This document shows, one piece after another, positions 16,715 to 23,496 of a stretch of DNA of 64,000 nt (position 1 is the first letter of the stretch; each line of letters begins with the position of its first letter). The stretch is from an uncultured Prevotellaceae bacterium. Its GTDB lineage: Bacteria; Bacteroidota; Bacteroidia; Bacteroidales; Bacteroidaceae. A program made the position numbers and the translations under genes. The notes beneath the pieces were generated by a model, which did no database searches, was not told where the DNA came from, and was given only the letters and a program-made list of their open reading frames with translations. The stretch is taken from positions 20,643 to 84,642 of the forward strand of contig CAMZCM010000010.1 in NCBI GenBank assembly GCA_947305005.1. Direction: 5' to 3'.

Positions 16715-18115
16715 TTATCCGAATAGGGCCCGGAAGGCATCTTCGACGCGGCGACAGGGGGTGATTTCGATTTGATAATGGTGTGGATTGACGGCTTTGA
16801 GGCTGGCAGCAGGGATAAGAATGCGTTGGAAACCGAGCTTCTGAGCTTCGGCAATGCGTTGTTCGATGCGGCTGACGGGACGAATCTCGCCTGAAAGACC
16901 CACCTCTCCGCAAAGGCAAATACCAGCCTCGATGGCTGTATCGACGTTGGAAGAGAGGATGGCGGCGATGACACCAAGGTCGATGGCGGGGTCGGTGACG
17001 CGCAGACCGCCTGCGATATTCAGGAACACATCTTTCTGTGCCAACTTGAAGCCCACGCGCTTCTCCAGAACCGCTAAAAGCATATTCAAGCGACGGTAGT
17101 CGAAGCCGTTGGCAGAGCGTTGTGCTGTGCCGTAGGCGGCTGTACTGACCAACGCCTGTGTTTCGATGAGGAAAGGACGGACACCTTCGATAGCAGCAGC
17201 AATAGCGATGCCGCTGAGACCGTCCTGATTATCTGTCAGCAACAGCTCGCTGGGGTTAGCCACTGGACGTAAGCCGTCCTGCCGCATCTCGTAGATGCCC
17301 AATTCGGAAGTGCTGCCGAAACGGTTCTTCTGTGAACGTAAGATACGATAGAGGTAGTGTTGGTCGCCCTCGAACTGCAACACAGTATCCACAATATGCT
17401 CCAGTACCTTAGGCCCAGCCAATGTACCTTCTTTATTGATATGTCCGATGAGGATAATGCTCGGGCCACCACCTTTGGCATATTTCAGCAGCGCCGCTGC
17501 ACACTCGCGAATCTGCGAGAGGCTGCCGGGCGATGACTCCACCGTCTCTGTGGCTACTGTTTGGATGGAATCGATGATGACCAAGTCTGGTTGTTCCGTC
17601 TCTATATGGGCAAAGATGTTTTCGAGAGAGGTGTCGCAGACGACTTGCAGGTCTGCCGCTGGCTGATTGGCAGGCGACAAACGATCCGCTCTCAGCTTCA
17701 GCTGTCTCGCGCTTTCTTCGCCACTCACGTATAGCACCTTCTTGTCTTTCAGACGCAGGACGGTTTGCAATACCAGCGTGCTCTTTCCAATACCAGGCTC
17801 ACCGCCCAGTAGCACCAAACTGCCAGGTACAAGACCGCCGCCCAGCACGCGGTTCAGCTCCTCGTCGTGCAAATCCATTCGTGGCTCCTCGTCCGCACGG
17901 ATCTCAGAAAGGGGAATGGGGGAGGAGGGGGAAGATGACAATTGACAAGTGGCAGCTGACAGTGCTCCCCCTCCCTGACGGGAGGGGCTAGAGGTGGGTC
18001 TGACGCGGAACTCCTTAAATGTGTTCCACTGTCCGCAGCTCGGGCATTTGCCAATCCACTTTGCGCTTTCCTGCCCGCAGTTCTCGCAGACATACATGAT
18101 CTTATCCTTTGCCAT
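16715..18115 (-). CDS. radA: DNA repair protein RadA
   Basis: RecA-related branch-migration helicase for recombination intermediates, 466 residues. The zinc finger is C10, C13, C24, C27; the P-loop GGEPGIGKST follows near residue 105; the RadA-only motif KNRFGS is present; the C-terminal Lon-like domain ends with the family's HYQIEITPCRRVEDAF. Between the zinc finger and the ATPase a Ser/Pro/Gly-rich run (about residues 36-60) is encoded by a GC-rich palindromic repeat (17963-18001) and a neighbouring short repeat, an in-frame insertion in a linker. Promoter box at 18139-18146. Monocistronic. Confidence 0.96.
   Translation of the reverse strand: MAKDKIMYVCENCGQESAKWIGKCPSCGQWNTFKEFRVRPTSSPSRQGGGALSAATCQLSSSPSSPIPLSEIRADEEPRMDLHDEELNRVLGGGLVPGSLVLLGGEPGIGKSTLVLQTVLRLKDKKVLYVSGEESARQLKLRADRLSPANQPAADLQVVCDTSLENIFAHIETEQPDLVIIDSIQTVATETVESSPGSLSQIRECAAALLKYAKGGGPSIILIGHINKEGTLAGPKVLEHIVDTVLQFEGDQHYLYRILRSQKNRFGSTSELGIYEMRQDGLRPVANPSELLLTDNQDGLSGIAIAAAIEGVRPFLIETQALVSTAAYGTAQRSANGFDYRRLNMLLAVLEKRVGFKLAQKDVFLNIAGGLRVTDPAIDLGVIAAILSSNVDTAIEAGICLCGEVGLSGEIRPVSRIEQRIAEAQKLGFQRILIPAASLKAVNPHHYQIEITPCRRVEDAFRALFG
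17963..18001. repeat. GC-rich palindromic repeat, copy C, inside radA
   Basis: Inverted CTCCC/GGGAGG arms followed by a TGGGTC end. It matches the copies at 60544-60583 and 60651-60692 over most of its length and is read in frame by radA as PTSSPSRQGGGAL. Confidence 0.75.
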
Positions 18116-18138
18116 ACATTTTTCTTCTATTCTGCTGA

Positions 18139-18146
18139 CAAAGATA
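18139..18146 (-). promoter_or_regulatory. Promoter -7 box of radA
   Basis: Minus strand TATCTTTG, 24 bases before the radA start codon. Confidence 0.7.
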
Positions 18147-18189
18147 CACGAAATAGCTTGAACAAAAAAACATTTCTTCTAAAAACAAC

Positions 18190-18266
18190 GTAGAGACCTA
18201 TCACTCCAGAGGTATGTAGGTATCAGAAAACACGTCTGGACAAATTCGTAAATATGTCCAGACGTT
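18190..18266. repeat. Composite intergenic repeat with ACGTCTGGACA hairpin
   Basis: An 11-bp perfect stem (18232-18242 with 18255-18265) that matches the gdhA1 terminator core, preceded by an ACCTAT/AGGTA-rich segment. The segment with AGGTATCAGAAAACACGTCTGGAC matches, inverted, the region 48166-48200. It may also terminate the peroxiredoxin gene, whose stop is 112 bases away on the minus strand. Confidence 0.6.
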
Positions 18267-18377
18267 GTAGAAATAGTGTATGTAATGTCTCCGACGAGCA
18301 CGAGACATCGTACTTCTTCGACTTTGCGAGACTTTGCAGCTTCTCCATCGTCTATTCCGTCAGCATGGGCTATTCCG

Positions 18378-18833
18378 TCATAGTGTTCCTAATATCTGCT
18401 CTGCGTGCTCCTTGGTCTTCACCTGCTTGCCCGCAAAGATCTGCTCGATGATGCCCTCTTCATTGATAACAAAGGTTGTGCGGATGGTCCCCATCGTTTT
18501 CTTGCCGTACATCGACTTCTCGCCCCAAGCACCCATCGCCTCTAAGAGCGTGTGATGCACATCGGCAATGAGCGGGAACGGCAGTTCATGTTTCTCCTTG
18601 AACTTCACGTGCGAGGCGGCAGAATCCTTGCTCACGCCTACCACCTCATAGCCTGCACCTTGCAGTTCGCCGTAGCGGTCACGCAAACTGCAAGCCTCTG
18701 CCGTACAACCGCTCGTGTTATCCTTCGGATAGAAGTACAACACTAACTTGCGGCCCTTATAGTCACTCAGACGGATCTCCCGTCCCTGTTCGTCCTTGCC
18801 TAAAACCTCAGGCGCTTTGTCTCCAATGTTCAT
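18378..18833 (-). CDS. bcp: Thioredoxin-dependent thiol peroxidase (BCP type peroxiredoxin)
   Basis: Reduces hydrogen peroxide and alkyl hydroperoxides using thioredoxin. 151 residues, normal length. The peroxidatic Cys is C43 in DNTSGCTAEACSLRD and the resolving Cys of this atypical 2-Cys type is C48. KGRKLVLYFYPKD before it and FVINEEGIIEQIF near the end are family features. Promoter box at 18893-18900. The gene stands alone, with repeat-rich gaps on both sides, and helps an anaerobe survive oxygen exposure. Confidence 0.95.
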   Translation of the reverse strand: MNIGDKAPEVLGKDEQGREIRLSDYKGRKLVLYFYPKDNTSGCTAEACSLRDRYGELQGAGYEVVGVSKDSAASHVKFKEKHELPFPLIADVHHTLLEAMGAWGEKSMYGKKTMGTIRTTFVINEEGIIEQIFAGKQVKTKEHAEQILGTL

Positions 18834-18892
18834 ACTTTCTTAGGTTATTATGAATTACATCTCAAAGTATTTCCTTCTCGTTATTTCGCTTG

Positions 18893-18900
18893 CAAATATA
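18893..18900 (-). promoter_or_regulatory. Promoter -7 box of the peroxiredoxin gene
   Basis: Minus strand TATATTTG followed by C, matching TAnnTTTG, 60 bases before the start codon. Confidence 0.6.
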
Positions 18901-19007
18901 ATAATAATATCGGTCGCTCGACTCATAATTGCAGAAAAAAATGTTCCTTCCCACTTCAATACTTATTGTGCTTCTGGAATCGGTTACCAGCACTCCTACT
19001 AAAGGCC

Positions 19008-19071
19008 AGTACTCCTACTAGAGTACTACAGTACTTCCCAGGGAGTACTCGAGTACTCTAGTAGGAGTACT
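19008..19071. repeat. Nested perfect palindrome with 20-bp arms
   Basis: Arms 19008-19027 (AGTACTCCTACTAGAGTACT) and 19052-19071 are exact reverse complements. The 24-base loop itself contains AGTACT at 19030-19035 and 19044-19049 around CCC/GGG, so the whole forms a nested hairpin. An extra direct copy of ACTCCTACTA sits at 18992-19001. There is no T-run, so it is not a typical terminator. Confidence 0.8.
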
Positions 19072-19087
19072 GAAGAAAGGTCAATAT

Positions 19088-19135
19088 CTTTGGAGCTACA
19101 AGACTATACCTTTGGAATCGTAGGTATATACATCA
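19088..19135. repeat. ACCT/AGGT-rich intergenic repeat segment
   Basis: Contains TATACCTTTGGAATC and TAGGTATATAC, resembling TATACCTTTGCTTCC and TAGGTATATAC at 48192-48217 in the same order. Taken with 18190-18266 it belongs to one dispersed family. Confidence 0.5.
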
Positions 19136-19272
19136 GTTTTTTTCGTCTTTTCTCTGTCCTCCCTTCTATTTGCTCTTTCAACTTTGAAGAGAAGGCAACA
19201 ACTTCTTTCGCATATTCTCAATCGCTATAAAAATATTTTCTACTTTTCTGCATGACTAACCGAATCATTTCG

Positions 19273-19280
19273 TATCTTTG
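19273..19280 (+). promoter_or_regulatory. Possible upstream promoter of the aromatic operon or of a small RNA
   Basis: TATCTTTG followed by C. A GCCCT/AGGGC hairpin (19280-19293) and a GAATCAA/TTGATTC stem (19316-19322 with 19341-19347) follow. The product could be a short RNA or an extended leader reading into the attenuator. No protein is supported. Confidence 0.5.
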
Positions 19281-19410
19281 CCCTCAAAAGGGCACGATAA
19301 CGCCTATATGACGAAGAATCAACCTCAGCGCGCTCGGTGCTTGATTCATCAAAATGTAAGAGAAAAGTAAAAAAAGAGGCAAAAAAGTTGGTAGTTTCGC
19401 GGAAAGTACA

Positions 19411-19418
19411 TACTTTTG
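19411..19418 (+). promoter_or_regulatory. Promoter -7 box of the aromatic operon leader
   Basis: TACTTTTG, a match to TAnnTTTG, followed by C; GTTG lies 20 bases upstream as a -33 element. Transcription would begin near 19425, about 20 bases before the leader peptide. Confidence 0.7.
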
Positions 19419-19444
19419 CAGCGCAAAACGAAAGAATAGCATCA

Positions 19445-19501
19445 ATGCAGTACTTGAACGCATATTATTGGTTTTACTTTTACTTTACCCAGACAAGGTG
19501 A
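19445..19501 (+). CDS. Aromatic amino acid leader peptide (attenuator)
   Basis: An 18-residue open frame, MQYLNAYYWFYFYFTQTR. Nine residues are aromatic, eight of them consecutive (positions 7-14), covering Tyr, Trp and Phe. It lies between the leader promoter (19411-19418) and an intrinsic terminator (19561-19595) in front of an aromatic amino acid biosynthetic operon. The last codons and stop overlap the sequence that can pair with the terminator's left arm. The arrangement is the classical one for ribosome-mediated attenuation: stalling at Tyr/Phe/Trp codons would leave the antiterminator free to form, while complete translation would cover it. That this peptide is translated is inference, but the composition is very unlikely by chance. 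Confidence 0.85.
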   Translation: MQYLNAYYWFYFYFTQTR

Positions 19502-19595
19502 AGCGGTAGGCCATGCGTCAATGAAGAAGTAAATACTGAATGATTGAACAACAAATAAATAAGGTCCCGCTTCACAAAGAGGCGGGATCTTTTTT
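19498..19595 (+). terminator. Attenuator: terminator and competing antiterminator
   Basis: Terminator: arms 19561-19570 and 19582-19591 pair (GGTCCCGC core, one G-U) around an 11-base loop and run into T at 19590-19595. Antiterminator: GTGAAGCGG at 19498-19506 is the exact complement of CCGCTTCAC at 19567-19575, which includes part of the terminator's left arm and loop, so only one of the two can form. The upstream partner overlaps the leader peptide stop codon (19499-19501), so a ribosome resting at the stop would block the antiterminator and favour termination. Confidence 0.82.
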
Positions 19596-19611
19596 ACACC
19601 TATAATAATAT

Positions 19612-20454
19612 ATGAAACGAATAGCAATACAAGGTATCGAAGGCAGCTTCCACGACATCGCCGCCCATCAGTTCTTCGAGAACGAAGAGATAGAGCTGAT
19701 CTGCTGTAGCTCCTTCGAACAGGTGTTCCGCACTTTGAAGGAGGATATGACCACCATCGGAATGGCTGCCATCGAGAATACAATCGCAGGGTCGCTGCTC
19801 CATAACTACGAGCTACTGCGTGAATCGGGCGCTGCCATCGTGGGTGAGCACAAATTGCGAATCAAACACTCCTTCCTCTGCTTGCCGGAGGATGATTGGG
19901 ACGATATCCGCGAAGTGCACTCTCATCCGGTGGCGCTGATGCAATGCCGCGACTTCCTGGACCGTCACGACGGTCTGAAGGTGGTGGAGGCTACGGACAC
20001 TGCAGGTGCTGCCCGCACGATTGCCCAAGGACAGATGCACGGTCACGCAGCCATCGGTTCGAAGGCATTGGCTGACATGTACGGCTTGAAGGTGCTGGAA
20101 GAAGGTATTGAGACGAACAAACACAACTTCACCCGCTTCCTGGTCTTCTCAAACCCAGCCCGTGCCAACCTGCTCCGCAATATCATGCAGACAGACAAGG
20201 CCAGCATCGTCTTTGCCCTGCCTCACGAAGAGGGCTCGCTGTCGCAGGTACTGAGCATCCTGTCGTTCTACAAGCTGAACCTCACGAAGATCCAGTCCCT
20301 GCCAATCATTGGGCACGAATGGGAGTATCTGTTCTACGTTGATATTCAGTTCAACGATTACACCCGCTATTCGCAAGGCATCGATGCCATCCGTCCCCTA
20401 ACGTCTGACCTCAAAATTCTTGGAGAATACATTCATGGAAAAGAATACATTTAA
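19612..20454 (+). CDS. pheA: Prephenate dehydratase
   Basis: Converts prephenate to phenylpyruvate for phenylalanine synthesis. 280 residues without a chorismate mutase part. The start IAIQGIEGSFHDIAAHQFF fits the GxxGS(F/Y)S start of the family, and the active-site TDTAGAARTIAQG and NFTRFLVF (the T-R-F motif) segments are present. A C-terminal ACT domain (KASIVFALPHEEGSLSQVLSIL and the ESLP-like QSLP) follows, the usual Phe feedback site. First gene of the operon after the attenuator; it overlaps the aminotransferase start by 20 bases. Confidence 0.94.
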   Translation: MKRIAIQGIEGSFHDIAAHQFFENEEIELICCSSFEQVFRTLKEDMTTIGMAAIENTIAGSLLHNYELLRESGAAIVGEHKLRIKHSFLCLPEDDWDDIREVHSHPVALMQCRDFLDRHDGLKVVEATDTAGAARTIAQGQMHGHAAIGSKALADMYGLKVLEEGIETNKHNFTRFLVFSNPARANLLRNIMQTDKASIVFALPHEEGSLSQVLSILSFYKLNLTKIQSLPIIGHEWEYLFYVDIQFNDYTRYSQGIDAIRPLTSDLKILGEYIHGKEYI

Positions 20455-21622
20455 ACCGGCCGACCGTCTGGCCAACATACAGGAATACTACTTCAGCCGC
20501 AAACTGAAGGAAGTGGCGAAACTGAATGCCGAAGGAAAAGATATCATTTCTTTAGCCATCGGAAGTCCCGATATGCCGCCCTCGGAGCGCACCATCGATG
20601 TGCTCTGCCGCGAGGCGCGCAAAGCTGACGGACACGGTTACCAGCCCACCATCGGTACACCTGAACTGCGTCAGGCTATGGCAGCCTTCTATCGTCGCTG
20701 GTATCACGTGGAGCTTGACGCTGCCACCGAACTGCAGCCGCTCATCGGTTCTAAGGAAGGTATTTTGCACGTCACGCTGGCCTTTGTGAATCCTGGTGAT
20801 CAGGTGCTGGTGCCCAATCCCGGTTACCCCACTTACACGGCGCTCTCACGCTTGCTGGGCGCAGACGTGGTGAACTATGACCTGACTGAAGCCAATGGTT
20901 GGCAGCCGGATTTTGAGCAGTTGGAGAGTATGGACCTCAGCCGTGTGAAGTTGATGTGGACCAACTATCCTCACATGCCGACTGGTGCCCGTGCTCGTCG
21001 CGAGACCTACGAACGTCTCGTCGCTTTCGCTCAGAAGCACGGCATCATCATCGTGAACGACAACCCCTATAGCTTCATCTTGAACGAGGGCGAACGCCTC
21101 TCCATTCTGCAGGTGCCTGGCGCTAAGGACTGCTGCATTGAGTTCAATTCGATGTCCAAGAGTCACAATATGCCGGGTTGGCGTGTCGGTATGTTGGCCA
21201 CGAATGCACAGTTTATCCAGTGGATTCTGAAGGTGAAAACGAATATTGACAGCGGTACCTTCCGTGCGCTGCAACTCGCTGCTGCTGAAGCACTGACGAA
21301 CAGCACCGATGAATGGCATCGTGAGATGAACATCAAGACGTATGCCAACCGTCGCGCCATTGCTGAAGAGATTATGACGACTCTCGGCTGCCGCTTCGAC
21401 CCCACACAGACCGGTATGTTTCTTTGGGGACGTATTCCGGAGGAGATTGCCAATGTGGAGGATCTCACAGAACGTGTGCTCCATGAAGCCCGCGTGTTTA
21501 TTACCCCAGGTTTCATTTTCGGCTCCAATGGTGACCGCTATATCCGCATCTCGCTTTGTGCAAAGGATGAGAAGATGCAGGCGGCGCTGGAACGCATTCA
21601 CGCAATGATAACTAATAAATAA
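20435..21622 (+). CDS. PLP-dependent aromatic-type aminotransferase
   Basis: Class I/II aminotransferase of 395 residues, expected to aminate phenylpyruvate, 4-hydroxyphenylpyruvate or prephenate with glutamate. The PLP lysine is in FNSMSKSHNMPGWRVG; NYPHMPTGA corresponds to the NPxNPTG motif, and the substrate-carboxylate Arg is in RYIRISLC near the end. The ATG at 20435 lies inside the pheA end, a translational coupling arrangement; a Met five codons earlier is less likely. It sits between prephenate dehydratase and DAHP synthase, which supports the aromatic role; the exact keto acid is not decided by sequence. Confidence 0.9.
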   Translation: MEKNTFKPADRLANIQEYYFSRKLKEVAKLNAEGKDIISLAIGSPDMPPSERTIDVLCREARKADGHGYQPTIGTPELRQAMAAFYRRWYHVELDAATELQPLIGSKEGILHVTLAFVNPGDQVLVPNPGYPTYTALSRLLGADVVNYDLTEANGWQPDFEQLESMDLSRVKLMWTNYPHMPTGARARRETYERLVAFAQKHGIIIVNDNPYSFILNEGERLSILQVPGAKDCCIEFNSMSKSHNMPGWRVGMLATNAQFIQWILKVKTNIDSGTFRALQLAAAEALTNSTDEWHREMNIKTYANRRAIAEEIMTTLGCRFDPTQTGMFLWGRIPEEIANVEDLTERVLHEARVFITPGFIFGSNGDRYIRISLCAKDEKMQAALERIHAMITNK

Positions 21623-21630
21623 TCAATGAT

Positions 21631-22704
21631 ATGGAACTCGATTTAGAATTGAAAGAGCTTGCCCTCCCAGGCATTGAAAAGAAACGCCCGATGGTCATCG
21701 CTGGCCCATGTTCGGCAGAGACCGAGGAGCAGGTAATGGATACAGCTAAACAACTGGCTAATAACGGAATCAAGATCTTCCGTGCAGGCGTTTGGAAGCC
21801 GCGCACGAAACCCGGAGGCTTTGAAGGTAAAGGCGCAGAGGCACTCCCATGGATGCAGCGTGTGAAAGCTGAGACGGGGATGCTGACAGCCACCGAAGTG
21901 GCAACTCCGGAACACGTGGAAGCTGCCCTGGCTGCAGGCATTGATATCCTGTGGATTGGTGCGCGTACGAGTGCTAACCCCTTCTCTGTGCAGGCCATTG
22001 CCGATGCGCTGAAGGGTGTTGATGTTCCTGTGTTCATCAAGAACCCCGTGAACCCCGATATTGAGCTGTGGACAGGTGCACTGCTACGCTTGAACAGCGC
22101 TGGCATACAACGTCTTGGCGCTATCCATCGTGGCTTCTCGAGCGTTGACTCCAAGCTCTATCGCAATGCGCCGATGTGGCATCTCCCCATCGAGCTGAAG
22201 CGCCGCTTTCCCTCACTCCCCATCATTACTGACCCCAGTCACATGGGTGGCCGTCGTGACCTGATTGCACCGCTCTCACAACAGGCGATGGACCTCGGTT
22301 TCGAAGGTTTGATGATTGAGAGCCATTGCAATCCCGATTGCGCATGGAGCGATGCCAAGCAGCAGGTGCTGCCTGAGGTGCTCGACTTTATCCTCGATCG
22401 CTTAGTCATTCGCGACAGTGTTGAGGCTACCGAAAGCATCAGCCAGTTGCGTAAGCAGATTGACGAACTCGACAACAACCTCATGGAACTGCTCTCCAAA
22501 CGTATGCGTGTCAGCCGTGAGATAGCCGCTTATAAGAAGTTGCACAATATGACAGTCGTTCAGACGGCTCGTTATAGCGAGATTCTTGACAAGCGTGGAG
22601 CACAAGGTGTCCTTTGTGGCATGAATGCCGACTTCATAAAAACCGTTTACGAAGCCATCCACAGCGAGAGTGTGCGTCAGCAGATAGAGATTATTAATAA
22701 GTAA
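21631..22704 (+). CDS. Bifunctional DAHP synthase and chorismate mutase
   Basis: A 357-residue fusion. Residues 1-260 are the type I-beta (KDO8P synthase-like) 3-deoxy-7-phosphoheptulonate synthase: MVIAGPCSAETEEQ, the KPRTKPGGFEG segment, the WIGARTSANPF motif and DPSHMGGRRDLI. Residues 270-357 are an AroQ-type chorismate mutase (ISQLRKQIDELDNNLMELLSKRM). It thus provides the entry step of the shikimate pathway and the branch to prephenate. Fusion to the mutase often gives feedback control by prephenate in this enzyme type. Nine bases after the aminotransferase, same operon. Confidence 0.95.
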   Translation: MELDLELKELALPGIEKKRPMVIAGPCSAETEEQVMDTAKQLANNGIKIFRAGVWKPRTKPGGFEGKGAEALPWMQRVKAETGMLTATEVATPEHVEAALAAGIDILWIGARTSANPFSVQAIADALKGVDVPVFIKNPVNPDIELWTGALLRLNSAGIQRLGAIHRGFSSVDSKLYRNAPMWHLPIELKRRFPSLPIITDPSHMGGRRDLIAPLSQQAMDLGFEGLMIESHCNPDCAWSDAKQQVLPEVLDFILDRLVIRDSVEATESISQLRKQIDELDNNLMELLSKRMRVSREIAAYKKLHNMTVVQTARYSEILDKRGAQGVLCGMNADFIKTVYEAIHSESVRQQIEIINK

Positions 22705-22708
22705 GACA

Positions 22709-23485
22709 ATGAGAATATTGATTTTAGGTGCGGGCAAGATGGGCTCGTTCTTTACAGACCTCCTCAGCTTCGACCATGAAGTGGCGGTTTATGACAACGA
22801 CCCTCAGCGCCTGCGTTTCCTCTACAATACCCAGCGCTTCACTTCCCTGAATGAAGTGGACGCTTTTGATCCCGAGTTGGTCATTAACGCTGTGTCCCTG
22901 AAATACACGCTGCCGGTCTTTGATGAATTGCTGCCGCATATCGGTAAAGACTGCATCCTCAGCGATATCAGCAGTGTCAAGACGGGTTTCCGTGAATACT
23001 ACGAGAAGACGGGACACCGCTATGTCAGCTCTCACCCTATGTTCGGTCCTACCTTTGCGAACCTCGGGCAGCTCAGTAATGAGAATGCCATTATCATCAG
23101 CGAAGGAGACTATATGGGTCGTATCTTCTTCCGTGATCTCTATTCACGCTTGGGTCTCAACATGAAGGAAATCTCCTTTGCTGAACACGATGAGACAATG
23201 GCATACTCCCTCTCTGTTCCTTTCGTTTCCACCTTTGTGTTCTCTGCTGTCATGAAGCATCAGGATACTCCGGGTACAACCTTTAAGCGTCACATGAAAA
23301 TAGCCCGTGGCGTGCTCTCTGAAGATGACACGCTCCTGCGCGAAATCCTCTTTAACCCACATACTAAACCGAAAGTGGAACGTATCCGCACGGAATTGAA
23401 ACAGCTCATTCAGATCATCGACGATCGCGACGAGGAAGCTATGACTGCTTACCTCACCCGTATCCGTAAGAATATTGAGAGCTAA
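22709..23485 (+). CDS. tyrA: Prephenate dehydrogenase
   Basis: Oxidises prephenate to 4-hydroxyphenylpyruvate for tyrosine synthesis. 258 residues, a short form without an ACT domain. The Rossmann motif near the start reads ILGAGKMGSFF; DISSVKTGFREY and SSHPMFGPTF (with the catalytic-site His) are typical. It starts 4 bases after the fusion gene and closes the operon. Only 11 bases separate it from the convergent CotH-domain gene and no terminator hairpin is visible there. Confidence 0.93.
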   Translation: MRILILGAGKMGSFFTDLLSFDHEVAVYDNDPQRLRFLYNTQRFTSLNEVDAFDPELVINAVSLKYTLPVFDELLPHIGKDCILSDISSVKTGFREYYEKTGHRYVSSHPMFGPTFANLGQLSNENAIIISEGDYMGRIFFRDLYSRLGLNMKEISFAEHDETMAYSLSVPFVSTFVFSAVMKHQDTPGTTFKRHMKIARGVLSEDDTLLREILFNPHTKPKVERIRTELKQLIQIIDDRDEEAMTAYLTRIRKNIES

Positions 23486-23496
23486 GATTTTTGGGA

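Noticed and set aside
19308..19370. 20-codon frame upstream of the aromatic leader peptide
   Set aside because: No aromatic enrichment and no promoter placement favouring it; it overlaps the hairpin at 19316-19347. The frame at 19445 explains the attenuator better.
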